Notes: a model not told the origin generated them from the sequence alone. Counted from the stretch's first letter, positions 18,361-28,035 are shown. The stretch: DNA of 53,695 nt from an uncultured Rikenellaceae bacterium (GCA_944326945.1 CALVFY010000018.1:1-53695); one strand, 5' to 3'. Numbers and translations are program-made.

Positions 18361-18945
18361 ATGGCTAATAAGAAAGTTCAGGAAATCAATGCAGGTTCGA
18401 TGGCTGATATCTCCTTTCTGCTGTTGATCTTCTTCCTGGTAGCCACAACCATGAATACTGATTCGGGTATTCAGCGGGTTCTTCCCCCAATGCCCGACGA
18501 AACCCAACCACAACAAGCAATGGATGTTAAGAAAAGAAACATTCTGTTGGTGTTCGTAAGTAAATTCGACGATATCATGGTGGGCGGCGAACGGATGGAT
18601 ATCACTCAGCTCAAAGACAAGGTGAAGGAATTTGTCCTCAATCAGACCGACGACCCCAACTTGCCTGAGAAAGAGATGACCAAAATCGACCTGATCGGGA
18701 ACTTCCCCGTCAGCAAAGGTGTGGTTTCTCTGCAAAATGACCGTGGTACCAGCTACAATCGTTACATAATGGTTCAGAACGAACTGACACGGGCTTTCAA
18801 CGAAATTCGAGATATGGTTGCCTCCCAATACTTCGGAGGAAAGAAATTCCTCGACTTGGAGGAAGACCAGCGTAAAGCCGTACAGAAAGCAGTACCGTTG
18901 AAGATTTCGGAAGCTGAACCGCGTAATATCGAAGGAGGGAAATAG
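18361..18945 (+). CDS. exbD: ExbD/TolR-type biopolymer transport protein (first copy)
   Basis: A short cytosolic tail leads into one TM helix (~17-36, ADISFLLLIFFLVATTMNTD) whose Asp16 matches the proton-carrying Asp of ExbD/TolR. A ~150-residue periplasmic domain follows. At 194 residues it is larger than E. coli ExbD (~140). It ends 2 bp before the second exbD. Confidence 0.9.
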   Translation: MANKKVQEINAGSMADISFLLLIFFLVATTMNTDSGIQRVLPPMPDETQPQQAMDVKKRNILLVFVSKFDDIMVGGERMDITQLKDKVKEFVLNQTDDPNLPEKEMTKIDLIGNFPVSKGVVSLQNDRGTSYNRYIMVQNELTRAFNEIRDMVASQYFGGKKFLDLEEDQRKAVQKAVPLKISEAEPRNIEGGK

Positions 18946-18947
18946 CG

Positions 18948-19418
18948 ATGGCAGTAATGAAGAAAAAGGGAGATAAAACTACTCCCGCAATATCCACAGC
19001 ATCACTACCGGACGTTATCTTCATGATCCTGTTCTTCTTCATGGTGTCGACCACGATGCGTGAACAAGACATCCTCGTGAAATTCACTCTTCCGGAAGCT
19101 ACCGAGGTGCAGAAACTGGAGAAAAAATCTCTGGCAAGTTACATTTTCATCGGACAACCTATCCCATCGCTTCAAGCGAAGTTCGGTACGGCTCCGCGTA
19201 TCCAGCTCAATGACAGTTACAAATCAACTCAGGACATTCTGGAATTCGTAGCATCGGAGCGGGATAAACTGAGTGAAAACGACCGTCTTCAAATGACCGT
19301 GGCAATCAAAGCCGACTTCATGACTCGAATGGGTATCATTACCGACGTAAAACAAGAGTTACGACGCGCAAACGCCTTGAAAGTGAGCTATACTGCTCAA
19401 AAAACTTTGGGTTACTAA
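18948..19418 (+). CDS. exbD: ExbD/TolR-type biopolymer transport protein (second copy)
   Basis: A 156-residue ExbD with the conserved Asp22 at the start of its TM (PDVIFMILFFFMVSTTM) and a periplasmic domain. Two different ExbD paralogues behind one ExbB suggest a hetero-oligomeric motor. The partner TonB is not in the window. A terminator follows. Confidence 0.9.
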   Translation: MAVMKKKGDKTTPAISTASLPDVIFMILFFFMVSTTMREQDILVKFTLPEATEVQKLEKKSLASYIFIGQPIPSLQAKFGTAPRIQLNDSYKSTQDILEFVASERDKLSENDRLQMTVAIKADFMTRMGIITDVKQELRRANALKVSYTAQKTLGY

Positions 19419-19437
19419 TCGGTATATAACCTCAATA

Positions 19438-19468
19438 AAAAACGGAATCCTTAACAGATTCCGTTTTT
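19438..19468 (+). terminator. Terminator after exbD
   Basis: A perfect 12-bp inverted repeat (19438-19449 and 19457-19468), 7-base loop, ends in a T-run. Confidence 0.9.
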
Positions 19469-19608
19469 TATTTGTCTCTAAAATCCAGGAAATCCAACCA
19501 CTTCCCGCCTTTCATGTCCCCAGCACTGTTAAGGAGGAGAAAAAGACTTTATAGCTTGATAAATTTAGCACCTAACAAAAACAAGGACACGACAAAACAC
19601 AAAATGTC

Positions 19609-20289
19609 TTATCGTTTAACGACACGATTCATAAGTTCCAAAACCAGCGACAAACCCAAAAATATAATCCATCCCAAGCCGATCCGAAATGAAAACTCCA
19701 CTTGCAAGTTTTTAATGAGATCGACCAGACAAAATCCGGCTGCAATAGCCAGCAGCACCCAGGACTGAGAAAAAATCCGAGGCAACAGAGCTTTACGACA
19801 AGTCGGAGCCTCCCAACTCAATAGACGCGGGAAAACAGCATTGGTTTGACGGGCCCACTGTACAAAATCATCTCCAAGACGATTGACCAAAGAATTTTCT
19901 TCAGCCAATATAATCCTCTCAGCAAAAAACCAACACAAAAGAATAACCAAAACGATATACCACCCCACTCCCGAATAAAGGGTCAAACCCAAAACGATCA
20001 AAATATTGGCCAGGTAATCCGGGAAACGCACCACCGAATAAATACCCTTGGAAGCTATTTTATCTTCCCACGAAGGCGATTCAATTCTCCTGGCAGCCAC
20101 TCTTACGGCAAATCCACACAAAGTCAACAGCAACGAAAAAAGAGCCCAAAACAAACTCCCATAGATAATCGAGAAAGGCGTCGTTAGGAGCAATGCCACC
20201 ACAATCGACAAGGCAAACAATATGGGAAACCATTTTTTACGTCGGCTCAGCCAGCGACCATTCCGCATGGCACGTTCATAAGTCATCAT
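19609..20289 (-). CDS. Isoprenylcysteine-methyltransferase-like membrane protein
   Basis: A 226-residue polytopic protein with about five hydrophobic helices. The C-terminal half shows the ICMT/PEMT-like pattern: GIYSVVRFPDYLANIL (compare RxPxYxGN), two helices, then AEENSLVNRLGDDFVQWARQTNAVFP (compare EExxLxxxFGxxYxxYxxxTxRxxP). Members of this superfamily use SAM to methylate isoprenylated or lipid substrates, though many bacterial ones are uncharacterised. Its start overlaps the PAP2 stop by 4 bp, placing it last in the envelope operon. Confidence 0.75.
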   Translation of the reverse strand: MMTYERAMRNGRWLSRRKKWFPILFALSIVVALLLTTPFSIIYGSLFWALFSLLLTLCGFAVRVAARRIESPSWEDKIASKGIYSVVRFPDYLANILIVLGLTLYSGVGWYIVLVILLCWFFAERIILAEENSLVNRLGDDFVQWARQTNAVFPRLLSWEAPTCRKALLPRIFSQSWVLLAIAAGFCLVDLIKNLQVEFSFRIGLGWIIFLGLSLVLELMNRVVKR

Positions 20290-20849
20290 CGTTCCAGATA
20301 ATTTATAGTCTTACGATACAATTTCAATGCAATAACAGCCATCAATACACCCAAAATCATCCCCAAAATAATATCCATCGGAAAATGGACACCCAAATAG
20401 ATCCGACTGTAGGAGACAAACAGTGCCCACAGCAAAATACAGATCGTATAAACGCGTGAACGTATCAGGGCCAAAGAAAATACGGCAATCGAAAAGAGAG
20501 TTGCTGCATGGGCCGAAACAGTGCCATAAAGACCTCCACGATAGCCGTTGACAGTATGGACCAGTTCAGCGATCGCTTCGGTATGTGTAGGACGAAACTT
20601 AGGAGTAAAGGTTTTGAAGAAATTCGCAATCTGATCGACACAAACCACACTCAATGCCATGAAAACCACAGCCAATAGGGTTTGTTTCCATCCATAGCGA
20701 CGCCACAAGAGACAAATGATCAATAAATAAAGAGGCACCCATGTCAGTTTACCCGACGCCAGCCAAAACAGACGATCGGCAAAGAGACCTCCGTCGAAAT
20801 TCAGCGCCAGGAACAACTCCTGATCCAGATGTAACAATTCATTCAACAT
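20286..20849 (-). CDS. PAP2-family membrane phosphatase
   Basis: A 187-residue protein with about five TM helices and the three PAP2 motifs: KTFTPKFRP (K-x6-RP), VSAHAAT (where PSGH is usual, so Pro-Ser-Gly is changed to Val-Ser-Ala but the His is kept), and SRIYLGVHFPMD (SR-x5-H-x3-D). Substrates in the family are undecaprenyl pyrophosphate, phosphatidic acid or lipid A phosphates; its place beside an MBOAT acyltransferase suggests a cell-envelope lipid. It is translationally coupled to the following ICMT-like gene. Confidence 0.88.
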   Translation of the reverse strand: MLNELLHLDQELFLALNFDGGLFADRLFWLASGKLTWVPLYLLIICLLWRRYGWKQTLLAVVFMALSVVCVDQIANFFKTFTPKFRPTHTEAIAELVHTVNGYRGGLYGTVSAHAATLFSIAVFSLALIRSRVYTICILLWALFVSYSRIYLGVHFPMDIILGMILGVLMAVIALKLYRKTINYLER

Positions 20850-20867
20850 ATATAGATAACGGCTTCT

Positions 20868-22367
20868 TTAGAACTGAAAGTATATAAAAGGTTGTATATC
20901 GGAAGATTTAATCTGCATTACTCCCCAAATCAAGACGGCAATCAGGAGAGCCTGAACCAACATCGGCCATTGTACGACCTTATGTTGAGCAGCACACTCC
21001 CAACGATCTGGCAGGAAATGGAGCAAATAGCCTATCGCCATCAGAGCAATGACACCCGTGTAGCCCGCCAATACCTGGGGGATAAGTTCCGGAGTAAACT
21101 GGTTGAATATCTGGCTCAACATTTGGATACCGGTCTGCATATCCTTCGCCCGGAAGAGGATCCACCCCAGACAAACCACATGGAAGGTAATAAGTATTCC
21201 CAATATCCGTCTCCAGGGACTCATCTGACTTCCCAAAGGCTTGAATCCGAACCTTTCGATGGCGAACTTATGCACCGCAAGAGCCCCTCCATGCAACGCC
21301 CCCCACAACACGAAACGTATGGCAGCACCATGCCACAACCCTCCCAATAACATGGTAATCATCAGGTTGAGATAAGTACGCCAACGCCCTTTCCGGTTAC
21401 CGCCGAGCGAAATATAGAGATAATCCTTCAGCCAACTCGAAAGCGAAATATGCCACCGCCGCCAAAATTCGGTGATAGTAGCCGATTTATAGGGCGAATC
21501 GAAGTTCTTATTGAAGTGGAAACCCAACAACAGAGCGATTCCGATCGCCATATCCGAATATCCGGAGAAATCACAATAAATCTGCAGGGCATAGCCATAG
21601 ACCCCGAGCAGATTTTCGAACCCGCTGTACAACAGAGGATCGTCGAAGACACGATCCACGAAGTTGAGGCTGATGAAATCGGAGATCACCGCCTTTTTGA
21701 AGAGTCCAGAAATAATCAGAAAGACTCCCGTACCGAACATCTGTCGGGTCACCACCAGAGGATTCTGCCGTATCTGCGGAATGAAATCGCGAGCCCGAAC
21801 AATAGGTCCGGCCACCAATTGAGGGAAAAAGGAGAGATAGAAGAGATAGTCCACCCAACAACGCAACGGTTCGATCTTCCGACGATAGATATCGATCGTA
21901 TAACTCATCGACTGAAAGACGAAAAACGAGATCCCGACCGGTAAAAAAATGTGCTGAAAGTCGAGCCAGTCCTCTCTGGCCAAATCATTGGCAATCTGGA
22001 TAAAGAAATCCGTGTACTTGAAATAGACCAACATCCCCAGATTGATACAGATGCTCAAAACCACGAGCCACCGGCGGGCGGCAGGCTTCGAAGTCCGTCC
22101 CAGAATCAACCCTATCAGATAGTCCGAAGTGGCGGTAAATACAAGCAACAGAAAATAGATGCCACTGGTCTTATAGTAAAAATACAGCGAGAACAGAATA
22201 ACGTAGATCATACGCAACATCACGGTCCGGCGCATGAATCCATAAAAAAACGAGAATCCGGCAAACAGAAACAAAAACAGTCCGCTGCTGAAGATCAGCG
22301 GAGCTTTCGGATCGTAACTCAGAATCCGCACGAGCGATTCCCCTATGTCAGCCCACTCCCATGTCAT
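20868..22367 (-). CDS. MBOAT-family O-acyltransferase (AlgI/PatA-like)
   Basis: A 499-residue multi-pass protein with the typical MBOAT stretch: FSGYSDMAIGIALLLGFHFNKNFDSPYKS, then WRRWHISLSSWLKDYLYISLGGNRKG, and the catalytic-site HGAAIRFVLWGALHG region with GGLWHG. The family moves an acyl group, usually acetyl, across or onto the envelope; AlgI and PatA pass acetyl to periplasmic SGNH proteins that esterify alginate or peptidoglycan. Two SGNH genes lie directly upstream in the same operon (4-bp overlap), which fits such a relay. The acceptor polymer is unknown. Confidence 0.92.
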   Translation of the reverse strand: MTWEWADIGESLVRILSYDPKAPLIFSSGLFLFLFAGFSFFYGFMRRTVMLRMIYVILFSLYFYYKTSGIYFLLLVFTATSDYLIGLILGRTSKPAARRWLVVLSICINLGMLVYFKYTDFFIQIANDLAREDWLDFQHIFLPVGISFFVFQSMSYTIDIYRRKIEPLRCWVDYLFYLSFFPQLVAGPIVRARDFIPQIRQNPLVVTRQMFGTGVFLIISGLFKKAVISDFISLNFVDRVFDDPLLYSGFENLLGVYGYALQIYCDFSGYSDMAIGIALLLGFHFNKNFDSPYKSATITEFWRRWHISLSSWLKDYLYISLGGNRKGRWRTYLNLMITMLLGGLWHGAAIRFVLWGALHGGALAVHKFAIERFGFKPLGSQMSPWRRILGILITFHVVCLGWILFRAKDMQTGIQMLSQIFNQFTPELIPQVLAGYTGVIALMAIGYLLHFLPDRWECAAQHKVVQWPMLVQALLIAVLIWGVMQIKSSDIQPFIYFQF

Positions 22368-23614
22368 TGAACGATACGATTATAGTAATCAACAAAAGCG
22401 TTATAAAGCATCCGGGCCTGCAGCGTGTAGCCCTCCTCGGAGAGATGAATCCGATCGGCTCTCACCAAACCCGCCTTCTTCCATCGGCCGTTGGCTCCGT
22501 TTCCGCCGGCCGCCCGATAGAAATCCCAGAAAGCCGTTCCGCACTCGGCCGCAGCACACTGAATCAAAGCGGCCGTACGTGCTCCATTCGGATTAACCAC
22601 CCTCACATAACGCCCCTTCGAGTATTGTCTCTTATAAAACTCCATCGGCGAGGTCAGCAACAAGGGAACTCCCGGATTGGCTCGTTGCAAACTCCGCACA
22701 AAAGCGACTATCTGATCATACACATGCTTCGTATTGTAATTACGCCCGAATGAATCGTTCGTCCCCAACGACACCACGATCAGATCGGGCATGAGTAACG
22801 TCGACTGCCGTACCAATAGTTCCCCATTGCGATTCAGGTGTTCGAAAGCCGTACCGTTGATACCCGAAGCATGGTAGAGTACTCCCGGGCTTCCATTCTC
22901 CAGGGAAAAGCCATAAAACACGGGAGTAGCATATGCCGTATCCCGCACCGGAGCCCATAAAGTCACCTCAGCCACCGGACGATCAAGTACCACGGTCGTC
23001 ATCTCTTCGGTATCCTCACACCCGCACCCAATCCCTGCGGACAACGAATCGGGCGCCAATAACAGGGGAGCTTGCGGATGATGAAATGCCCTCACCAGCG
23101 AAAAAGAGTCACGCGCCGAAATCGTAAAACGGGCATCGGGTTCGTCGGTAGCCAATGCCATGGCCGTCACCCCCACCAGACACTCCCCGGCAGCACTCGT
23201 ACAACGGTAACCCGACCATTGATTGGGCGAAGTGATCCGGTAACCAAACGGCTCATTGGTTCCCATCAATCGCAAAGGTGCCACCAGACCTCGTCCGGCA
23301 CTTCCGAAATCGCGTTGAAAATAGCTTCGAAGCGTATCGGTCAGAAACCCCGCCTGCACATGGGAATCGCCCACATGGAACACCGAAACGATCTGTCGGC
23401 CACCCTGTCGCAGTTTTTCGAGTTTACGTACAAAGGGTTCCAATACCCCGAGACTGTCTTCGATCCGACACGCAGCCGAATCGATCAACTCTTTCTCGAC
23501 TCCTGAAATCTCGATCGGCCGCACCGGTTCTGCCGCACTCATGCCGCTTATTCCTCCCCACGCCATCACACTGGCCCAAAGCATCCATACCCGACGTATC
23601 GCTTTCTTACTCAT
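22364..23614 (-). CDS. Exported SGNH-hydrolase/O-acetyltransferase-like protein (second copy)
   Basis: A signal peptide (~25 residues, WASVMAWGGISGMSAA) precedes an SGNH domain. Block I is GDSHVQAG (Ser84, with His replacing the usual Leu after Ser), block III GTNDSFG, and block V DRIHLSEEG supplies Asp and His. It is likely to act on O-acyl groups in the periplasm with the MBOAT partner. I chose the ATG at 23614: an AGGAGGTGG sequence sits just upstream, rare in this phylum, and the in-frame codon at 23620 is GTG. It overlaps the preceding SGNH gene by 8 bp and the MBOAT gene by 4 bp. Confidence 0.88.
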   Translation of the reverse strand: MSKKAIRRVWMLWASVMAWGGISGMSAAEPVRPIEISGVEKELIDSAACRIEDSLGVLEPFVRKLEKLRQGGRQIVSVFHVGDSHVQAGFLTDTLRSYFQRDFGSAGRGLVAPLRLMGTNEPFGYRITSPNQWSGYRCTSAAGECLVGVTAMALATDEPDARFTISARDSFSLVRAFHHPQAPLLLAPDSLSAGIGCGCEDTEEMTTVVLDRPVAEVTLWAPVRDTAYATPVFYGFSLENGSPGVLYHASGINGTAFEHLNRNGELLVRQSTLLMPDLIVVSLGTNDSFGRNYNTKHVYDQIVAFVRSLQRANPGVPLLLTSPMEFYKRQYSKGRYVRVVNPNGARTAALIQCAAAECGTAFWDFYRAAGGNGANGRWKKAGLVRADRIHLSEEGYTLQARMLYNAFVDYYNRIVQ

Positions 23615-25187
23615 ACCCACCTCCTTCGACCGTTAACGAATCCTCTGCCAAGGCACGCAAAATCGAATCTTGCCGACGCTTCTCCTCCTGTTCCATTCTC
23701 AGCAGATAGACCGATTCACCCTTGGCCAGGGCCGCAGCCAAACGTCGGGCGAGATAACGTCCTCCGGCAAATCCGATATGAGTATAATCTTTAGCAGCCC
23801 ATCCCCGATCCACAAAACCGGGCATACTTCCTTCGCCACCCATGGCCCGGAAAGTATCCCAAAAGGCTACTCCACAACGACGAGCCGCATTACGTTGCGC
23901 CTCGATCATCTCCGGAATACCGGGCATGGTAACCATCTCACCTTCTCTCCGGGTACTTCGATCGCCGACTCCCATCACCAGCAACGAACTGCCCGGATAA
24001 CAACGTTTCACATAATCGATAATCCGACGAAGCTGCACCCCATAACCCGTATAATCGGTCATCTCGGGAGACATGGCATTGAGTCCGTATTGAAGCACGA
24101 TCAGATCGAAACCGAGCAACTTACCGATCTGCGTATTAATCACGCTATTGGTTCCGAACAGGGCCAATCCGCTGTTTCCCCGAATCGAATAGTTGTCCAA
24201 AGCCACTCCCGTTTCATCACCGAACACCACTCCATAACCATAGAAGCCGGCCGGTTCGGTGATCCGTACCTGTAACTTACAGATCTTTCCAGTCACATTG
24301 ATCTGCTGCACGAAAGGGGAGCTCTCGGGCCGGAAAAGCCGTTCTATGGAGTCATTGACCGTTACATGAATCGCACTCTGGCCCTCCTGAATGAAAAGCA
24401 GACGAGCCGATCGGCAAAAACGCAGATGCTTACGGAACGAGGTCCCTTCGAAAACCGTTTCGGCCCCCTCATCGGGAACTGAAACTGAACCCGAAACAAA
24501 GAATTTATCCTGAATCTCCTCGGGTGCCGACTTTTTTTGCACCACACTGTAAGTGGTCCATCCGGAAAAAGTATGTTTGACCGACCCCCGGAACTGGGCT
24601 ATCGGCGAAGAGAAAGGCACAAATCCCACTCCGTGTCCTCCGTAAAGCGTCTGAAACTGTTCTCTCAGATCGACTGTAAAGATATCCCCCTCAATAAATG
24701 AATCACCCAATACGGCTATTCTCACCGGTCGGCCCGAAGATGCCGTCAAAGCATGATAGAAATGGTCCATTTGCCGCCCATCCGTACTGAAATCCTCGAT
24801 CTCCACCACCCCGGCCGTATCACTTACGGCCGCAGGGTGTGTTTCGGCCACCGTCTCCGCCTTCGTCGACGAATCACCCTCGAGGGATGTTGTACCGGGA
24901 ATCATCCAATCCTGACTGGTTGCTGCCGGCAATGAACGGGCAGAATCGATACGTTCGGCGCTGGTGGCTTCGACGCTCTCCCCCAAAAATGTGGTATCGA
25001 AATAGGCATCAGCCATCAATTTCCCTGCAGAATCCTCAACATGAATCAAATCGGAAACAATATTAGCCCGCTTTATATAGGTTTTTCCCACCCGGAATCC
25101 TGGCACAAAACTCACTCCCAACAACAGGATAATCACCATTGCCGTGATTCCGAAACTACGAAACGTATAATCTTTCTGATCTGACAT
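23607..25187 (-). CDS. Membrane-anchored SGNH-like protein (first copy)
   Basis: One N-terminal TM (~12-32, GITAMVIILLLGVSF) anchors a 526-residue protein. A low-complexity Ser/Thr/Ala/Glu linker (~75-140) leads to an SGNH domain with GDSFIEGD (Ser163), QYGLNAMS where block III GxND is usual (Asn kept, Asp lost), and DYTHIGFAGG for the Asp-His pair. A jelly-roll-like insert seems to lie between blocks I and III. I chose the ATG at 25187 because a TACCTTTG promoter box lies at 25213-25220. It heads the five-gene operon that runs to 19609. Confidence 0.85.
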   Translation of the reverse strand: MSDQKDYTFRSFGITAMVIILLLGVSFVPGFRVGKTYIKRANIVSDLIHVEDSAGKLMADAYFDTTFLGESVEATSAERIDSARSLPAATSQDWMIPGTTSLEGDSSTKAETVAETHPAAVSDTAGVVEIEDFSTDGRQMDHFYHALTASSGRPVRIAVLGDSFIEGDIFTVDLREQFQTLYGGHGVGFVPFSSPIAQFRGSVKHTFSGWTTYSVVQKKSAPEEIQDKFFVSGSVSVPDEGAETVFEGTSFRKHLRFCRSARLLFIQEGQSAIHVTVNDSIERLFRPESSPFVQQINVTGKICKLQVRITEPAGFYGYGVVFGDETGVALDNYSIRGNSGLALFGTNSVINTQIGKLLGFDLIVLQYGLNAMSPEMTDYTGYGVQLRRIIDYVKRCYPGSSLLVMGVGDRSTRREGEMVTMPGIPEMIEAQRNAARRCGVAFWDTFRAMGGEGSMPGFVDRGWAAKDYTHIGFAGGRYLARRLAAALAKGESVYLLRMEQEEKRRQDSILRALAEDSLTVEGGGYE

Positions 25188-25212
25188 TTTTCTCGATCCT
25201 TTACGGAAGTTG

Positions 25213-25220
25213 CAAAGGTA
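25213..25220 (-). promoter_or_regulatory. -7 box of the envelope acylation operon
   Basis: TACCTTTG on the minus strand, 26 bases before the ATG at 25187. All five downstream genes overlap or are within 18 bp of each other, so this may be the only promoter. Confidence 0.6.
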
Positions 25221-25261
25221 CGAATTTGTTCTGTATTTCTTCACACAGAAGGTTTTTCAAT

Positions 25262-25294
25262 AAAAAAATCCGATTCCTTTTCTGAAACCGGATT
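25262..25294 (-). terminator. Terminator after citrate synthase
   Basis: On the minus strand the stem AATCCGGTTTC / GAATCGGATT (small bulge) is followed by T7. It ends the acnA-icd-gltA region 25 bases after the gltA stop. Confidence 0.8.
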
Positions 25295-25318
25295 ATAAAA
25301 CATAAAAAAGCAGCCTTG

Positions 25319-26674
25319 TCAACGCTGGCTCAACGGCAGGAATTTTTTCAATTCGGCCACATTCTTATAAGCCGGACGAATAATGCGTCGACTGTCGAAA
25401 TTGAGCTCTTCGATCCGGTGAGCGGTCCAACCCGTGATACGGCTCATGGCAAACAGAGGCGTATAGACCTCCTGAGGCAATCCGATCATGTCGTACACGA
25501 ATCCCGAATAGAAATCCACATTGGCGCAAACCCGTTTATTGACCTGATTACCCTTGAAATTCATGAAACACTCCACGGCCCGCTCCTCGAGCAACTCCAG
25601 GAAAGCGAATTCCCGTTCACGCCCCTTTTCGGCAGCCAGTTCACGAGCTTTCTCCTTGAGCAAAAGGGCTCTCGGATCGGAGATAGTATAGACAGCATGA
25701 CCGATACCATAGATCAGCCCCTTTTTGTCATAGACCTCCTTACGGAGTATCTTCATCAGATAATCGTCGATCTCCTGCACATCCGTCCAATCCTTAATCG
25801 CCTCTTTCAAATGGAAGAACTGATCGGTCACGGCCTTGTTGGCGCCTCCGTGCAAAGGCCCCTTCAGCGAACCGATAGCCGCCGCGATCGAAGAATAGGT
25901 ATCCGTACCCGAAGAACTGGTCACTCGTACCGTAAAGGTAGAGTTATTACCGCCTCCGTGTTCGGCATGGAGCACCAAAGCCAAATCGAGTACCCGTGCC
26001 TCCAGATCGGTAAACTCCCCCTTGAGCATATAGAGAAAATTCTCCGCCACGGAGAGATTTTCTTTCGGATGGCGAATATGAAGGGATCGTCCCTGACGAC
26101 TATGACGTACCACATTATAGGCATAGGCGATGATCGTCGGGAAACGGGCAATCAATTCGATCGACTGACGGATCAGATTCTCTCGCGAAGTATCGTCGGG
26201 AGCCGGATCGAAAATATACATCTCCAGCACACAACGCGCCAAAATATTCATAATATTCTGTCCCTCCAGATCGAGAATATTCATCTTTGTTTTCTGTTCC
26301 AGAGGCATATAAGAGGCTATCAGACTCCGGAACACTTCGTCTTCCTCCTTATCGGGCAAATAGCCTGAAAGCAACAGGAACGCAGTTTCCTCGAAACCGA
26401 ATCGGTTCTCGGCATAAAATCCCTTCACCAAGTCTTCCACATTGATTCCCCGATAGACCAATTTACCGGGAATGGCTTTCAGTCCACCTTCGGGCAGACG
26501 TTCGTAACCCACCACATCACCGATTTTGGTCAAACCGACCAATACTCCCGAATGGTCTTCGTTACGCAACCCCCTCTTGACATTGTATTTAACGAACAGT
26601 TCCGGATCAATCCGACTCGTAGTCTTAATCGACTCCGAGAGTTTATAAATAATATATTCCTGCTTCATGTCCAT
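25319..26674 (-). CDS. gltA: Citrate synthase
   Basis: It condenses acetyl-CoA and oxaloacetate to citrate. At 451 residues it is the longer form seen in Bacteroidota. Visible regions are VKRGLRNEDHSGVLVGLTKIG near the N-terminus, HAEHGGGNNSTFTVRVTSSSGTDTYSSIAAAIGSLKGPLHGGAN with catalytic His residues, the IYGIGHAVYTISDPRALLLK segment and NVDFYSGFVYDMIGLP with the catalytic Asp. It follows icd with a 108-base gap that holds a weak TAATTTTG box (26727-26734), so it may have its own promoter in addition to read-through. Confidence 0.96.
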   Translation of the reverse strand: MDMKQEYIIYKLSESIKTTSRIDPELFVKYNVKRGLRNEDHSGVLVGLTKIGDVVGYERLPEGGLKAIPGKLVYRGINVEDLVKGFYAENRFGFEETAFLLLSGYLPDKEEDEVFRSLIASYMPLEQKTKMNILDLEGQNIMNILARCVLEMYIFDPAPDDTSRENLIRQSIELIARFPTIIAYAYNVVRHSRQGRSLHIRHPKENLSVAENFLYMLKGEFTDLEARVLDLALVLHAEHGGGNNSTFTVRVTSSSGTDTYSSIAAAIGSLKGPLHGGANKAVTDQFFHLKEAIKDWTDVQEIDDYLMKILRKEVYDKKGLIYGIGHAVYTISDPRALLLKEKARELAAEKGREREFAFLELLEERAVECFMNFKGNQVNKRVCANVDFYSGFVYDMIGLPQEVYTPLFAMSRITGWTAHRIEELNFDSRRIIRPAYKNVAELKKFLPLSQR

Positions 26675-26782
26675 TGTTTCGCTTGGCTTCCTCTATTTAT
26701 CAATGCGCAATATACACAAAATATTGCAAAATTAAACAAGTTGTTATAATATTTTCACAACCTGTCCCGCAAAAAACATTTT

Positions 26783-28012
26783 CTATGACTCAGCCAATTT
26801 TTTACGCAGCCCCTCATCGAGTGCCGAGAGGAACTCCTGGGTATTGAGATAATCCTCACGGGAGATCTTTCCTCCCTTCACCAATAGCGCCAGGTCTTTG
26901 GTCATCTTACCCGATTCGACAGTCTCCACACAAACCGTTTCGAGAGCCTCGGCGAAGCGACGAAGTGCATCGTTGTTGTCGAGTGCCGCCCGATGCGCGA
27001 GCCCCCGGGTCCAGGCAAAGATCGAAGCGATCGGATTGGTCGAAGTCTCCTCTCCCCGTTGATGCAGCCGATAGTGACGCGTAACGGTACCGTGAGCAGC
27101 CTCGGCCTCCATGGTTTTTCCATCCGGCGTAACCAGTACCGAAGTCATCAGACCCAGCGAACCGAATCCTTGTGCCACGGTATCCGACTGCACATCGCCG
27201 TCGTAATTCTTGCAGGCCCATACGAAACCGCCTTCCCACTTCAGGGCCGATGCCACCATATCATCGATCAGCCGATGCTCGTAGGTCAATCCGCGTGCAT
27301 CCATCCGTTCCTTGTAATCCGAACGGTACACCTCCTCGAAAATATCCTTGAAACGACCGTCATACCGTTTGAGGATCGTATTTTTCGTACTCAGATAGAG
27401 CGGCCATCCCTTGCTCAAGGCCATATTGAAACAGGCATGGGCAAATCCACGAATCGAGGCATCCGTATTGTACATACACATTGCCACTCCGTCGCCTGCG
27501 AAATCATACACTTTCCAGCTCTGGGTCGTTCCGTCCTCCGCCGTAAAGGTCATTGTCAAGGTCCCCCGGCCCTTGGTCACCACATCCGTCGCCCGATACT
27601 GATCGCCGAAAGCATGACGACCGATACAGATCGGACGGGTCCACCCCGGCACCAACCGTGGCACATTACGACAGATGATCGGTTCGCGGAACACCGTTCC
27701 ATCCAAAATGTTGCGGATCGTGCCATTGGGCGATTTCCACATCTTCTTCAGACCGAATTCCCGGACCCGAGCCTCGTCCGGGGTGATCGTAGCACACTTG
27801 ATCCCCACATTGTACTGTCTGATCGCCTCGGCAGCCTCAACCGTCACCTGATCGTCCGTGGCATCCCGGTTTTCGATCCCCAAGTCATAATATTTGATAT
27901 CTATATCCAGATAGGGTAAAATCAGTTTCTCCTTGATGAATTTCCAAATCACCCGTGTCATCTCGTCTCCGTCCAGTTCCACCACGGGATTGGCTACTTT
28001 AATCTTTTCCAT
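26783..28012 (-). CDS. icd: NADP-dependent isocitrate dehydrogenase (eukaryote-type)
   Basis: It oxidatively decarboxylates isocitrate to 2-oxoglutarate. The sequence is of the homodimeric eukaryotic/type II kind: [16 protein letters not shown] start, [52 protein letters not shown] and [23 protein letters not shown]. It has 409 residues. I chose the ATG at 28012, which begins the conserved sequence and lies 23 bp after the aconitase stop. Confidence 0.95.
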   Translation of the reverse strand: MEKIKVANPVVELDGDEMTRVIWKFIKEKLILPYLDIDIKYYDLGIENRDATDDQVTVEAAEAIRQYNVGIKCATITPDEARVREFGLKKMWKSPNGTIRNILDGTVFREPIICRNVPRLVPGWTRPICIGRHAFGDQYRATDVVTKGRGTLTMTFTAEDGTTQSWKVYDFAGDGVAMCMYNTDASIRGFAHACFNMALSKGWPLYLSTKNTILKRYDGRFKDIFEEVYRSDYKERMDARGLTYEHRLIDDMVASALKWEGGFVWACKNYDGDVQSDTVAQGFGSLGLMTSVLVTPDGKTMEAEAAHGTVTRHYRLHQRGEETSTNPIASIFAWTRGLAHRAALDNNDALRRFAEALETVCVETVESGKMTKDLALLVKGGKISREDYLNTQEFLSALDEGLRKKLAES

Positions 28013-28035
28013 AATCATCCGTTTCTGTCGATTGT

